A stretch of 27,500 bases of DNA, taken from NCBI GenBank assembly GCA_038093515.1, contig JBBPSI010000224.1, positions 1-27,500 on the forward strand. The letters run 5' to 3'. This DNA is from Butyriboletus loyo. Taxonomy: Eukaryota > Basidiomycota > Agaricomycetes > Boletales > Boletaceae. The position numbers were made by a program, and so were the translations under genes. The notes under the pieces were generated by a model. It searched no databases, was not told where the DNA came from, and saw nothing but the letters and a program-made list of their open reading frames with translations. Shown here one piece after another: positions 9,553 through 19,239 of the stretch; position 1 is the first letter of the stretch; every line of letters starts with the position of its first letter.

Positions 9553-9662
9553 ACGGGCCTAGCCTAGCCTGAAAGCCAGGGCTTAGGCTTGGTTAAATTG
9601 TAGACCAGGCCCAACAAGCAGGCCTGGGCTTGGCTCGAGCCTAAGTCAGGGCTTATTTGCAG
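9553..9662. repeat. GGCCT/AGCCT-rich degenerate repeat, unit 2
   Basis: The tract is a mixture of gggcctagcc, agcctgaaagccagggctt and aggcctgggc words, many of them partly self-complementary. A shorter version lies at 22757-22855 in unit 4, flanked by the same neighbours (tgatgga on the left, gcttatttgcagggtcg on the right). Low-complexity sequence, not coding. Confidence 0.5.
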
Positions 9663-9699
9663 GGTCGTGAACCTCATCGATGTCCTCAATGATGCTCAC

Positions 9700-10250
9700 T
9701 GTATTTGACTAGTTAATATAACATTGACGTCTCAGTGTTTTACTTACCTGAAACAGTACGACTGCTGTGGCTTGTGCAACCACTGTATTCGTCGTCATAC
9801 CAAAGTAACTGTCGAACATTGTTAGTAATACATCGTGGTATATGCGAAGGACCTACCTGAGGCTGTGCGCGTTGATTTCGTAGTCAACTATGTGTGAGTA
9901 GGAAACATGCATTTTGGTCTTCTGAAGCTGTAACAGGAGCGTCTCGCACAAGTCATGGTCATTTTGCTGTATAACGAAGTCAAAGGATATAGGTCGGAAT
10001 TTGGCACTTACCTTGTGGTTCAACGATGGCTGGTAGGTGGGGTTGCGTGTGGGCTCTGCCAATGGTGTCGCGCCATAGTCAGAGTCGATGAGTTTTGCTG
10101 ACAGTGCGATTGAGCGGCGAGGTCGTGTGCTGATCGGTGTTGGTGACGAAGGGCAGCGGCATATTTTTGGCACTGGTAACTTGGATGCGGAAATCTCTGG
10201 AGCAACGATTGATCTGACCATCTCCTGCTCTGGTCCCAAGACCCCCACGC
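9700..10250 (-). pseudogene. Degenerate minus-strand mini-exon gene, unit 2
   Basis: The homologue of 2767-3565. A donor site (ctcag|gtaggt at plus 9855) follows a mini-exon reading EINAHSLR or, in another frame, TKSTRTAS. The frame 10248-9853 is open for 131 codons and holds ISTRPRRSIALSAKL. It also includes a likely intron (aag|gtaagt near plus 10013), followed by QNDHDLCETLLLQLQKTKM without the TGA seen in units 1 and 4. About 190 bp present in units 1 and 4 are missing next to this site. Only one clear mini-exon remains. Family unknown; the least damaged of the three copies, but still without a defined start or end. Confidence 0.4.
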
Positions 10251-10985
10251 CCCTCCCATCTCAGAATTTAGGATACTGATTAACTGGAAATCACTGTGAA
10301 CTTTATTCCTCTCGCAAAACTCATACCATGTGACTTTCTTGTTTGTGGAACGATCCTTTGATATTTCCAGGAACGCCATTTCTTCGTGTGCCCCCATCGT
10401 GCTCAAATGCGCTTTCTTCCAAACACTGGTTTGTTTGTATGTCGGTCAAATCTGTCTCTTTCGATACACGGAAAAGTTGGTCCGCAACATTCTAACGCAC
10501 TCATGTGGGTACGTACGCGGGTGCGGAGTACTCATCTCTGTCTGTGTCATCTGGTTCCCGGCATCAATAGACGAGTCTTTTCTCATCGCGAGCCCCTCGT
10601 ACGATCTGATCGCTTCCCCCACCCGCGTCTAGCCCATACCCAATGGTCCCTTGTGCTTCTAAACCATCTCCTGGCTCCAATTCCGCACCTTTCCTCTCTT
10701 CGATCATACCGGGTCCCGACTTACCACCTCTTTGGACCACCTGACTGGCTTCTGAGACACGGTAGACGCCACTATCCCCGCGAAAGACTAGGTAGCACTC
10801 ACATTTGAATCAACTTCCTCTTCCGAGCGTAAAAAACGGCACAGGGTTGTCAGCGAGGCTGGCAAGGGACATGAACAACGCAAAGCCTCCACGACCGTGC
10901 TCAAGTCCCACGCGGAACAAGTATTTAAGGCGGGCCTACCCCTAGATCGAACGAGCGGGCATATAGTTTTGGGTTGACCGTATCG
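10251..10985. other. Duplicated sequence without an assignable gene, unit 2
   Basis: Aligned with 3566-4266. It includes the Lys/Arg-cluster stretch (about 10790-10975), which here runs into a stop after SGHIV. The minus-strand frame containing CECYLVFRGD is broken by a stop relative to unit 1. Several + frames of 80-140 codons (for example 10386-10808) are not conserved in unit 1. I assign no product. Confidence 0.35.
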
Positions 10986-11159
10986 TGCGGACAGTTATCT
11001 GTTACATTATTTTTACAGCAATCCCAATACCAACCTCTCAGGTATGTCCCGAGCTAAACGACACGCGTCACTGTATCTCACGGAGGTGGTCGTTCATCAC
11101 CCTCCACCCCCCTCTCCAGTCACAGTTGTTCAATTTCTCGATTTCTCATTTTGCAGTTT

Positions 11160-11779
11160 CTCACGGAACAACATGCCATCGCTACTTTCGGCGTACGCTG
11201 AAATCCCACAGTTCGTTCTTAGTACTCCCCTTTTGGTTCTCGCTGTCTGAAGATGTACAGAGCGACTAAACAGTGTACATGCAACAATTCGTCAGAGACG
11301 GTATCTTTTATTTCATCGCGTACGTCTCGCTTCCCTCCTACTCTCTCGTTTCCATTCGCCCCATCACTTTCTCACACCCGTCTTGTTTCCGACCGTTTGC
11401 GGGAAACCGTCCACTTAAATCTTTTCCCTCAACAGGATCATATTTTTTTTCAACATCGCATCCATGCTGGAACAGGTGTCTACGCTAAACAGCAATTTGG
11501 CGCTCTCCCTGACCACGCTTTATTACGTATCTGTGTACCCCATTATGCCTCGGTTCATCATCAGCGTGCGAGAGCTGTATGATGGTGACTCTCGTGGCCA
11601 TTGCCAGGGCACGCACTGGGAGCGGATTCGATGCGTTATCGCAGCCTCGAAACGCCGCCGTGTCTGCGATTGCATTCGCAGATGTCGCCCCGAGGCAGGA
11701 TCGGATTGTGGAAGGGGACGCGAATGAATCGGAGGTAATTTGACTGGAAACATTGGGAGATGATACGTGTCATGTTTGA
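11160..11779 (+). pseudogene. DUF6533-like multi-pass membrane protein, C-terminal half, broken (unit 2)
   Basis: Same order of pieces as 4390-5010: IPQFVLSTPLLVLAV (about 11200-11245, preceded by a 1-bp insertion and followed by a stop), FVRDGIFYFIAYVSLPSYSL (about 11288-11347), then after an apparent intron ending at 11435 the segment MLEQVSTLNSNLALSLTTLY to MPRFIISVRELYDGD (from 11464). This copy keeps RELYDGD in frame, which unit 1 has lost. After the Gln-Gly that follows, the frame is lost just before GSGFDALSQP, as in unit 1. TGA at 11741-11743 interrupts the tail, again as in unit 1; the old stop is at 11777-11779. The upstream helices of the family are not visible, so this was already a 5'-truncated or badly decayed gene when it was duplicated. 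Confidence 0.55.
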
Positions 11780-12280
11780 ACCAGGACCCTTGGGCAGCGA
11801 CGAGGGACGAAGAGTAGCGGCGGGGCTTATGCGGTATTGACGAATGCTGGCAATCGAGGATGTTGGTCCTTTGAATGGTGACTCAAGTATTTGTGTTACT
11901 GATGCATATGCCCTGTCGTCTGAGCTCCGTGTAGCATCTATGTCCCGCTGCATTTCTCGGGGGAGCTTTCCTCTGTACATGCGCCTTGATCTGTTCTGCA
12001 AACATCTTCCGGACATGGCGGGGCCGTCGCAGAAACCAGCATGCTGTTCGGCTCCGCTGGTTACAACAGCGAATACGATAATCCGAGCAGTAATCCCTGT
12101 GTCCAGCGCTGCGACACTACGAAAAGTGAGATTCGAAGAGTCGGGCAATTCAGAGCGACATCGCACCCAATGACGGCGGACATATGAAACACTGATCTGA
12201 GGTGGTGTACCCGAGACATGTCGGTCGGACCGCTGATAGACCCCTTTTCCATGATTTTCTATCAACAGCGGTGCGATCCG
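11780..12280. other. 3' flank of the DUF6533-like remnant, unit 2
   Basis: Aligned with 5011-5370 and 16396-16720. A 209-codon minus-strand frame (12265-11636) and a 109-codon + frame (11844-12173) both cross it. Neither is preserved in the other units, and the minus frame lies antisense to the membrane-protein remnant. Treated as non-coding. Confidence 0.3.
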
Positions 12281-13080
12281 CTACATGCACGCAGCCGAAG
12301 GGCAATAAGGGCGAGATATCAGAGTGAGAACACGCCCCACCACCAAATCAAGACATATGGGTCGGAGGCAATGGTACTTACCTGAGCTCCCACAAGTCCT
12401 TGGGGGAACTTGTACAATCGCAAACGGGATCAGAAGAGTCGAAAGGTGGCATAGGATGTCGCGGACTTGACGAGCATCGCGACGACGGGTACACTCCGTC
12501 GCATGAGCTGGTCGGAGCAGCTCGACCATGGTGTGTCTGTAGAGCGACAACCAGATGACGATGAGGAGTATTACGACGGCGATGATAGCACACAAAAAGG
12601 GCCAGTTGATCGGACGACCGGCCTTGATGTAGGGCGATGATGACAGCGAGGACATTTAGAATCAAAGTGAACAAGTTTAAACGGCCGTGAAAACAGTTTC
12701 TGCCGCCTACAGGACGTAGAACGTGTGTTATAGTGCGAGCAAGGCGAGGTGGATCGGTAGTTGCAGCCTGGAGCACTCGTATCTAGCCAGTTCGTCAGCG
12801 TCGATCGTCATGGGGGATGGCAGCATATTCGTTAGATGTCGCATCAATGTCCGCCAGCTTGAACCAACCTTTGACATCAATATAAAAGGCTGAGATTTCG
12901 TGAACCTCGTTGTCGATCTTGCCTGTGGATCGGAGTATCGACATGTGGCAGTTTAAAATTGCCTTGGGAGGAAACGTATGAGAAAACATGCAGTTGATCG
13001 CACTGTGCCGCATACTGCATTGGTAGAACGCGGTGCAATATTTTAGTATAGTGCTCGAGAGACATCAAGGGCATATGTGG
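12281..13080 (-). pseudogene. Minus-strand gene with a transmembrane helix, best copy, unit 2
   Basis: On the minus strand a frame beginning at 12655 (MSSLSSSPYIKAGRP) leads straight into a strong hydrophobic helix (WPFLCAIIAVVILLIVIW), followed by LSLYRHTMVELLRPAHATEC and a donor (ctcag|gtaagt) near 12381. Upstream, TDPPRLARTITHVLRP and a second hydrophobic run (LFTLILNVLAVII) lie in another frame. Still further upstream the sequence reads either YVSSQGNFKLP (13074-12877) or ISAFYIDVKGWFKLADID (13013-12795). The helix is in this frame only because of a 5-bp deletion not shared with units 1, 3 and 4. The last exon seen in unit 1 is missing. A small single-pass membrane protein from the 12655 ATG is possible, but decay of a larger gene is more likely. 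Family not recognised. Confidence 0.4.
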
Positions 13081-13082
13081 CT

Positions 13083-13542
13083 TACATGCGGGTGCCTATA
13101 GTACAGTTTACCCACATCATTGGCGTCAACAGGGCTTGTATATGAGCGCAATCGTCCGAGTTCCGGAAAGAGATGTACGTACGTGTAACGTCCACCTGTC
13201 CGAGCAGCGAACGCAAAAACGTGGAGGCTGTGGAATCAAATGTGAGTGTGACGCGATTCGGGATCGGGTGGTACGGAATGAGAGCGCTCCCTGTTCGGGA
13301 GGGTGATGGAATGTACGCATTTTTTAGGAGCGGGTGGGAGTAAGAATAAGCGCCAGAGACACGAGGCTGTTGCGACCCATATTGAGAATAAGGAAACGTG
13401 TTTATGGAGCAGCTTTGCGCACCACGAGTTGAACCAAAACCATCTTTCTTGCACTCTTCGAACTCCACGGACAGCGTACCATCGCAGAGGATGTCATCAA
13501 CAAAGACCAGTGTGTAGCAACTCTGAACAGTGATAGTGTTGC
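13083..13542 (+). promoter_or_regulatory. Conserved 5' flank and likely promoter of WD40 copy 3
   Basis: Nearly identical to 6411-6880, including the GATGTACGTACGTG block near 13170 that corresponds to the palindrome of unit 2. The minus strand is open across it (13615-13082), as in unit 2. Placed between the minus-strand membrane-protein remnant and the next WD40 ATG. Confidence 0.4.
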
Positions 13543-15434
13543 ATGCTAACAATCCAGCCAGACCCAACAGTAGTACTTGACACCGGTCACGATGGTCCAG
13601 TGTTTGCAGTCGCATTCCAGTCTGATGGAAAGCATCTTTTGTGTGGGAGTGAAGATGGGATTCGACGGTGGCGACTTGAAGACAATCAAGAGGTCGGAAA
13701 CCAAATGGGAATGGACATGAATGCCATCAGTGTGTCAAGAGATCACCAATGGGTAGTGTGTGGCGCTCAGGAGGGCGCAAGCGTGTGGGACGCAGAACTG
13801 CACACAAAGGCCATCGAGGTGGAGGGCGGAAAGCAGGTGTATGCGGTCGATGTCTCACCAGATTCGACCACGTTTGCAACTGGGACTGGTAAGACAGCGA
13901 GCATTTGGAGCATAACAACAGGGGAGAGACTCATTGGCCCACTCCGACATGACAAAGAAGTCAATGGAATCAAATTCTCCCCAAATGGCGAGCACATCGC
14001 CACTTCCTGCGATCGAGGCTCGATCCGCATTTTCGACAGTCACAACGGCGATGAACTCGTCACAATCAAAACTACAGCGACAGTGTACATAGGCACTCCA
14101 CTTGCATGGTCCAGTGACAGCCAGCAACTTTTTGTGGTAACTGACGACCGCAAAATCAAGTCTTTTGCTGTGTCCACGGGGTTGCAGGTCGCCGAGTCAC
14201 CAGCTTTCGACAGCCATGTCTACTCTATCGCTCTAGCAGCAAATGGCAAATTCATTGCCACATATGGATCGGCTTCCATCTTCTTCCTGGACACGTCGAC
14301 TCTGACTCAGATTGGCTCTGCCATCGAGGACAGCGAATGGATACGCTCAATCGCCCTCTCCCCAGATGACACATATCTGGCAACTGGACGACAGGATGGG
14401 AAAGTCTCCATGCGTGGCCTCGCTCATATTCTCCCAGAGTCATATGATCCTTTCCATGTAAGTATTTGGCTATTCTATCAAACCATCTCATCACACGCAA
14501 TATCAGACATCAACTAGTGATCTCGAGGTATCCACTCGCTCTGTTCCCATTCGACGCGAGTTCTCACGATCGTGTAGGTTGACGTGCCGTCGAGCGCGCC
14601 CGCTCTGAGTTCGACTTTGACGAGGTTCGTGGCCACCTCATTTTGTTTCTTGCTTATATATTGACACTACTGCAGCCACCATCCCCGACCTCCGCTGCCG
14701 ATCCCCGGGAGCTACCGCCACTCGACTCCCCTACAGAGGCACGTCACGAGTCGCAGATTCACTCAATATTTAAAAAGCTGCTACCGCGAAAAAGTGAGAA
14801 GGACGCCACTTCACACAAGCCAGGTCGACGTTCCGGAAAGTCACGCCAACCCGCCGCCGATCATCGATCTCACTCCCCAGCGAGAGTGGACAGTGCCACG
14901 AACGAGGGCCCTTCGAGGATGGCTGCAGCTGAACGTCAAGCAGTGAGTACTCGTCCTTGATGCACGATGGGATGTGGTTTGTCTAATATTTCATTTTAGC
15001 GCACATCCACAGGATTCACCAGAAGACGACAGGTTCGCTATTCCGCGCATTTGTATGCAGGCACTCATCACTCATCACATATCGCAGCGTAAATCGCGTG
15101 CCAAGGCTGCGGTTCCCAACCATCCAAATGAAGATGCCTCTCGTAGCGGAGAGCATGCTGCAGATCCAAAGGTAGCGGACCCAGTATGACTCTTCCTGGC
15201 GATGTAGGCCTCGTCACCACAGCTCATGTCCTATTAGACGCAACCAGCAAACGATCCATCTGACCCCTCGGCCCCGGGGGTCCGTGTAACGGTGCGCATA
15301 ACTTTTCTTTCACTTGCACTGTTATACTTACAGTGGATCAGCGTCAGCAAGGATCGAGGTACTCTACCCTTGCCATCACCCTTCCTGCGTGGTTGCTGTG
15401 TAATCGTTCAGGCACACACGATGACTTACCTTGA
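13543..15434 (+). pseudogene. WD40 propeller gene copy 3, frameshifted in the tail exon
   Basis: Exons inferred by alignment: 13543-14457, 14507-14527, 14578-14942, 15000-15032, 15088-15183, 15238-15291 and 15348-15434. All seven blades in exon 1 (305 residues) are intact, with one extra residue in blade 6 (DSHVYSIAL). Exon 3 lacks one C near 14605 (cccgctctgag against cccgctcctgag in copy 2). The reading frame therefore leaves the conserved tail after VDVPSSAPA and ends at a stop about 20 codons on. Downstream exons keep their frame and the final stop at 15432-15434. The gene may still make a propeller with a short aberrant tail, so loss of function is inferred, not certain. The tail exons resemble copy 4 while the propeller resembles copy 2. 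Confidence 0.8.
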
Positions 15435-15620
15435 TCCAAATCGTTTGATGTAATTCGCAAATATACAGACATTGATCGTGCAGTTCTTTAATTTCGTGTC
15501 ACCTTGCAACATCAGTATGATAAGCCTGTCCATGATCGAGCTTGCCATATTCACGCAATGGTCATAAACGAAGTCTATCCACATGCAGAGGTTGGGATTG
15601 TAGGACACTATGTAATTGAT
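15435..15620. other. 3' flank of WD40 copy 3
   Basis: Aligned with the 3' flanks of the other copies and closest to copy 1. A minus-strand frame (15770-15426) crosses it but is not kept in copies 2, 4 and 5. No gene is supported. Confidence 0.35.
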
Positions 15621-16262
15621 AATTGATAGTAACGATGTCGACCAAGGCCTAACGCCTATCCGATCTAAGGTCTCGAGCTCCGCCATGCGCGCTCGCAGAG
15701 CTATTAGGAACACCGTAGCTCGAGCTAGAGCATGTAGGCAATTCTCCAGTTGGACGGTGGTGGTGCCCAACTCTGTGCTGGGCCTTTCCCGGTCGGTCGT
15801 TTACTAGGTTAAGTACCCTGACGATGTTGACCAAGGTAACGCGTATCCGATCACAAGGTCTCGAGCTCCGCCATGCGCACTCGCAGAGCTATTAGGAACA
15901 CCGTGCCTCGTAGCTCGGTCATTCTCCATCGAGATATGATAGAAGGTATTCCGCGAGGCAACATGGAGTTGAGCAGCTGGGGGCCCGAGTACGATGCCAG
16001 ACCACTCTCGTTAGCGGGTTCGTCACGTATTCCGGCTGAGTTATTCATCTTACGAAAAATGTTGATCAGACTTGCTACAACCCGAGAAATGCGCCCCAGG
16101 CAGGATCGGCTCGTGTTCCGGGGGAGACGAGCCCACACAGCGACGACAGGTGGGGAGGTCAGGAGGAAGGAAGAGGGAATCGGGCGCAAGCACAGCCGAG
16201 TGAGGAAACGCGAGCGTGCCGTGCTGAGGATAGTCATCCGACCTCATCGGACTAGTGATGGA
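15621..16262. repeat. Short repeated module, unit 3, partly in tandem
   Basis: The core of the module occurs twice in the same orientation, at about 15630-15715 and 15820-15905, about 190 bp apart. The second copy continues as in unit 2 (agatatgatagaaggtattcc and beyond) to about 16250. Both strands stay open for more than 100 codons (plus 15873-16343, minus 16237-15851), so no frame can be preferred and no domain is recognised. Confidence 0.4.
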
Positions 16263-16267
16263 CGGAC

Positions 16268-16395
16268 AGGCCTGCGTGTCCGCGATTGCATTTGCGGATG
16301 TCGCCCCGGGGCAGGATCAGGTCGTGGAAGGGGACGTGAATGAATCGGAGGTGATTCGACTGGAACCATTGGGAGATGATACTCGTCAAGTTTGA
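16268..16395 (+). pseudogene. DUF6533-like tail fragment with intact end, unit 3
   Basis: Only the last 40 or so codons remain: VSAIAFADVAPGQDQVVEGD, then SEVIRLEPLGDDTRQV and a stop at 16393-16395. At the position of the TGA in units 1 and 2 this copy has CGA (Arg), so it shows the undamaged end of the family. The fragment is joined abruptly at about 16262-16270 to the repeated module, because about 2.1 kb present in unit 2 (about 9550-11660) is absent. Confidence 0.55.
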
Positions 16396-16720
16396 ACCAG
16401 GACCCTTGGGCAGCGACGAGGGACGAAAAGTAGCGGTGGGGCTTATGCGGTATTGACGAACGCTGGCAATCGAGGATGTTGGTCCTTTGAATGGTGATTC
16501 GAATATTTGTATTACCGATGATTATGCCCCGTCGTCTGCGCTCCGTGTAGCATCTGCATTTCTCGAGGGCGCTTTCCTCTGTACATTGCCTTGATCTGTT
16601 CTGCAAACATCTTCCGGACATGGCGGGGCTGTCGCAGAACCCAGCACGTTATTCGCCTCCGCTGGTTACAATAGCGAATACGATGATCCGAGCAGTAATC
16701 CCTGTGTCCGGCGCTGTAAT
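16396..16720. other. 3' flank of the DUF6533-like fragment, unit 3
   Basis: Aligned with 11780-12110 in unit 2. No conserved frame. Homology stops near 16718, where the unit-specific segment begins. Confidence 0.35.
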
Positions 16721-17377
16721 CGACATAAATATAGATAGTATAACACCCATACTATCTCGCTGGCTGCAGTGGCATCAGTGGTGGTTTTATGGGGAATGCA
16801 GGCTGGCCTTCGACAACTTCAGGAGATGATATGCAACAGGTGGCAGTCACAAGTGAATTGAACCTTCGGGGGTGATTCATGAATCAACGAACTTCGCTGC
16901 AGCAAAAAGTAAAATTCGCCGGCGCCCATCGGCGAGAAGCAAATTATGTAAGGTATACCTGTGGCCACACCCGTACACCGCGGATACGGGTACGGTGTTA
17001 CCCCGGGTCCTCATTTCCTACACCGTACCCGTACCCGCCGTACCCCCTACACCCGTTACCTGCGGTGTTAGCCATACCCGTGCTCAGCCCTAACCCCCCC
17101 GCGCACCTGCTGGCGACCATACATGTTTGGGGTATGGGTAACGCGGTCCACCTCCCTGAGCATGCTGTGAGACGGACGCGGCAAGCGGTGAGCCAACGTT
17201 CGGAACGTACCATGAGTGAGATGTTGTCTACGGAATACGTGTCAAAGTGGTTGAAAGAAAACCCTAACCTTGGACTAAACTCACTCATCGTTTGTATTAC
17301 ATCAGGCGAGGAATCGAATTTGGTGCACGCTCTTTTGAACTGCATATTCTTCCGACCTACTATTACTTGCAGAAGAT
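16721..17377. other. Unit 3-specific segment, no recognised gene
   Basis: No counterpart in the other units. It contains the CCGTACCC-rich tract listed separately. A + frame at 16879-17379 (166 codons) includes STEYVSKWLKENPNLGL, which looks protein-like; a minus frame (17456-16998) is also open. No domain is recognised. Confidence 0.3.
16966..17094. repeat. Degenerate CCGTACCC/GGTACGGG tract
   Basis: Repeated words ccgtac, acccgt and gggtacgg, in both orientations (cggatacgggtacggtg near 16981 against caccgtacccgtacccg near 17021), then taccccctacacccgttacc. A decayed low-complexity repeat able to form hairpins. It is not a telomeric array. Confidence 0.5.
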
Positions 17378-17480
17378 GAACTCGCACATCGACATTCGAA
17401 CCGTACCGTGCGGACGTGGGACGTCGACTCGGGTGTGTATGGACACGATCGTCCATTCCCTACTACATTTTTGGGTGGCA
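17378..17480 (+). pseudogene. Isolated WD40-blade fragment, unit 3
   Basis: The + frame reads NRTVRTWDVDSGVYGHDRP, a typical end of a WD repeat (strand c-d with the WD pair), then PTTFLGGM and soon a stop. It is not similar to any blade of the five complete genes, so it comes from another WD40 gene. The same fragment, with NRTVRTWDVESG, occurs at 23738-23850 in unit 4. Confidence 0.5.
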
Positions 17481-17990
17481 TGTCATGTAAAATTTTTTAA
17501 TTATTCATTTTCGCCTCCGTCGTCTAGGCTTGAACCACCGATGCTTGAACTGGTGGTTACACCTGACAGACACACCGGACCGTCTCCCTCTTTGACGTCT
17601 GTTCGCCCTTGCTTGTGAGTACAGCGTACTTGGACACTATTCTTTCTGGTGTATCCCAGCGCTGGACCGACCTCTCCTTGAACGCCAACTGGGAGGGTGG
17701 AGTAGAGGTATGGCGGACCGGGTCTTCTGATACCGTGGATGATACATCCGAACTTCTGATCCGTCCCGTTTTCGATTGGGACCACGATCAAACAACCGTG
17801 CGATCGACGAGATAGATCCCACAAGAACGCCGACCGTTGGTCAATGTTACCGTCAATGTCATTTCGAGGTTGGTTCCAACTCAATGTGGCAGGGTTGATA
17901 GCCGTGCGGACAGCGCTTTGCGGGAGAAATAGTCGTCGTCCAGAACTTGAGAAGGGTAAAGGTTATTTTTGTCAAGCAGATCTGATTAGT
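17481..17990. repeat. Block shared by units 3 and 4 downstream of the WD40 fragment
   Basis: Aligned with 23851-24360 at high similarity and absent from units 1 and 2. On the minus strand it contains GCLIVVPIENGTDQKFGC and YLYSTLPVGVQGEV in both units, but frames diverge by small indels after that. A short + frame (MLELVVTPDRHTGPSPSLT) is also shared. It may be a piece of the locus that donated the WD40 fragment. No family is recognised. Confidence 0.4.
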
Positions 17991-18330
17991 TGTGGGCAAA
18001 GTGACGACTTGATTCCATCTCATGAGAAACATAGACGGTGTAAGCCATCTAGATATCATTTCGGTAGCTCACCACTAGGGGTATATAACTAGAGATGTGG
18101 AGGATACACCGACAAACACCTAAAAGAATAAAGCGAAAACCAAAAATGAAACGAGGTCATTATGGAGACATGGCCAAAGGAGAGATAGAAATAAATGGAC
18201 GAACGATGGATGCCACATCACAACCCGGACAGAACGATCTCCTCTCACCCGCCATTGCTCACCACTTCCACACCCACCTGTCGGGATCAGCGAGCTGAAA
18301 TGAACACGTGCCGACAGTCTACGAATAAGA
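17991..18330. other. Unit 3-specific segment
   Basis: No match elsewhere in the window. It has a TATA-like ggggtatataact near 18078 and an A-rich stretch at 18120-18210. Only short open frames (under 105 codons). I see no gene. Confidence 0.3.
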
Positions 18331-19236
18331 CATGTCCAACGCAAAATTGAACGTCGGTGAACCATCCGATATTGATATCCTTTTCCCCGTTCGCGGTCGA
18401 CGAGGTCACCGATGGCGCACGGCTGACACACCCATCAACAGCGGTGCGATCCACTACATGCCCGCAGCCGAAGGGCAATAAGGGCGAGATATCAGAGTGA
18501 GAACACGCTCCACCACCAAATCAAGACATGAGGTCGGAGGTAATGGAACTTAGCTAAGCTCCCCCAAGGACTTGTGTGAACCTGTACAATCGCAAACGGG
18601 ATCAGAAGAGTCAAAGGGTGGCACAGCCTGTCACGGACTTGACGAGCATCGCGACGACGGTCGTACACTCCGTCACATGAGCTGGTCGGAGCAGCTGGAC
18701 CATTGCATGTCTGTAGAGCGACAACCAGATGAGGAGTATTACGGCGATATCGATAGCGAAGAAGATACAAAAAGGGCCAGTTGATCGGACGACCGGCGTT
18801 AATGTAGGACGATAATAATAGCGAGGATATTTAGAACCAAAGCGAGCAAGTTTGAACAGGCCGTGGAAGTAGTTTCTGCGGCTTGCAGAACGTAGAACGT
18901 ATGTGATGTTGCGAGCAAGACGAGGTGGATCAGTGGTTGGAAGGAGCACTCCTATGTAGCCAATTCGTCAGCGTCGATGGTCATGGTGGATGGCAGCATA
19001 CTCGTTAGATGTCGCATCAATGTCCGCCAGCGTGAACCAACCTTTGACATCGGTATAAAAAGCCGAGGTACCGTGAGAGTGGGTGAAAACAGCTGTTGAT
19101 CTTGCCTGTGCATCGGAGTATCGAAATATGGCAGTTTAAAATTGCCTTGGAAGGAAAAGTATGAGAACACGCCATGCGCATACTGCGTTGGTAGAACGCG
19201 GTGCAATATTTTAGTACGGTGCGCGAGAGACATCAA
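18331..19236 (-). pseudogene. Degenerate minus-strand gene with a transmembrane helix, unit 3
   Basis: The homologue of 5371-6410. In minus orientation: SYFSFQGNFKLP (19236-18952), then TDPPRLARNITYVLR, and in a continuous frame (18949-18611) the hydrophobic run IFFAIDIAVILLIWLSLYRH. The donor present in units 1 and 2 is destroyed here (ctaagt instead of gtaagt, near 18555). A fragment of the last exon seen in unit 1 survives at about 18440-18340 (SDGSPTFNFALD) and then diverges. A 1-bp insertion near 18857 shifts the first hydrophobic run out of frame. Pseudogene. Confidence 0.45.
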
Positions 19237-19239
19237 GAG

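Noticed and set aside
11636..12265. 209-codon minus-strand frame.
   Set aside because: It is antisense to the DUF6533-like remnant and is not preserved in unit 1 or unit 3.
15851..16237. 128-codon minus-strand frame in the repeated module as a transposon protein.
   Set aside because: No recognisable transposase or retroelement motif, the opposite strand is equally open, and no terminal repeats are seen.
17260..17270. Telomere-like aaccctaacc word.
   Set aside because: A single occurrence inside unique sequence, with no array.
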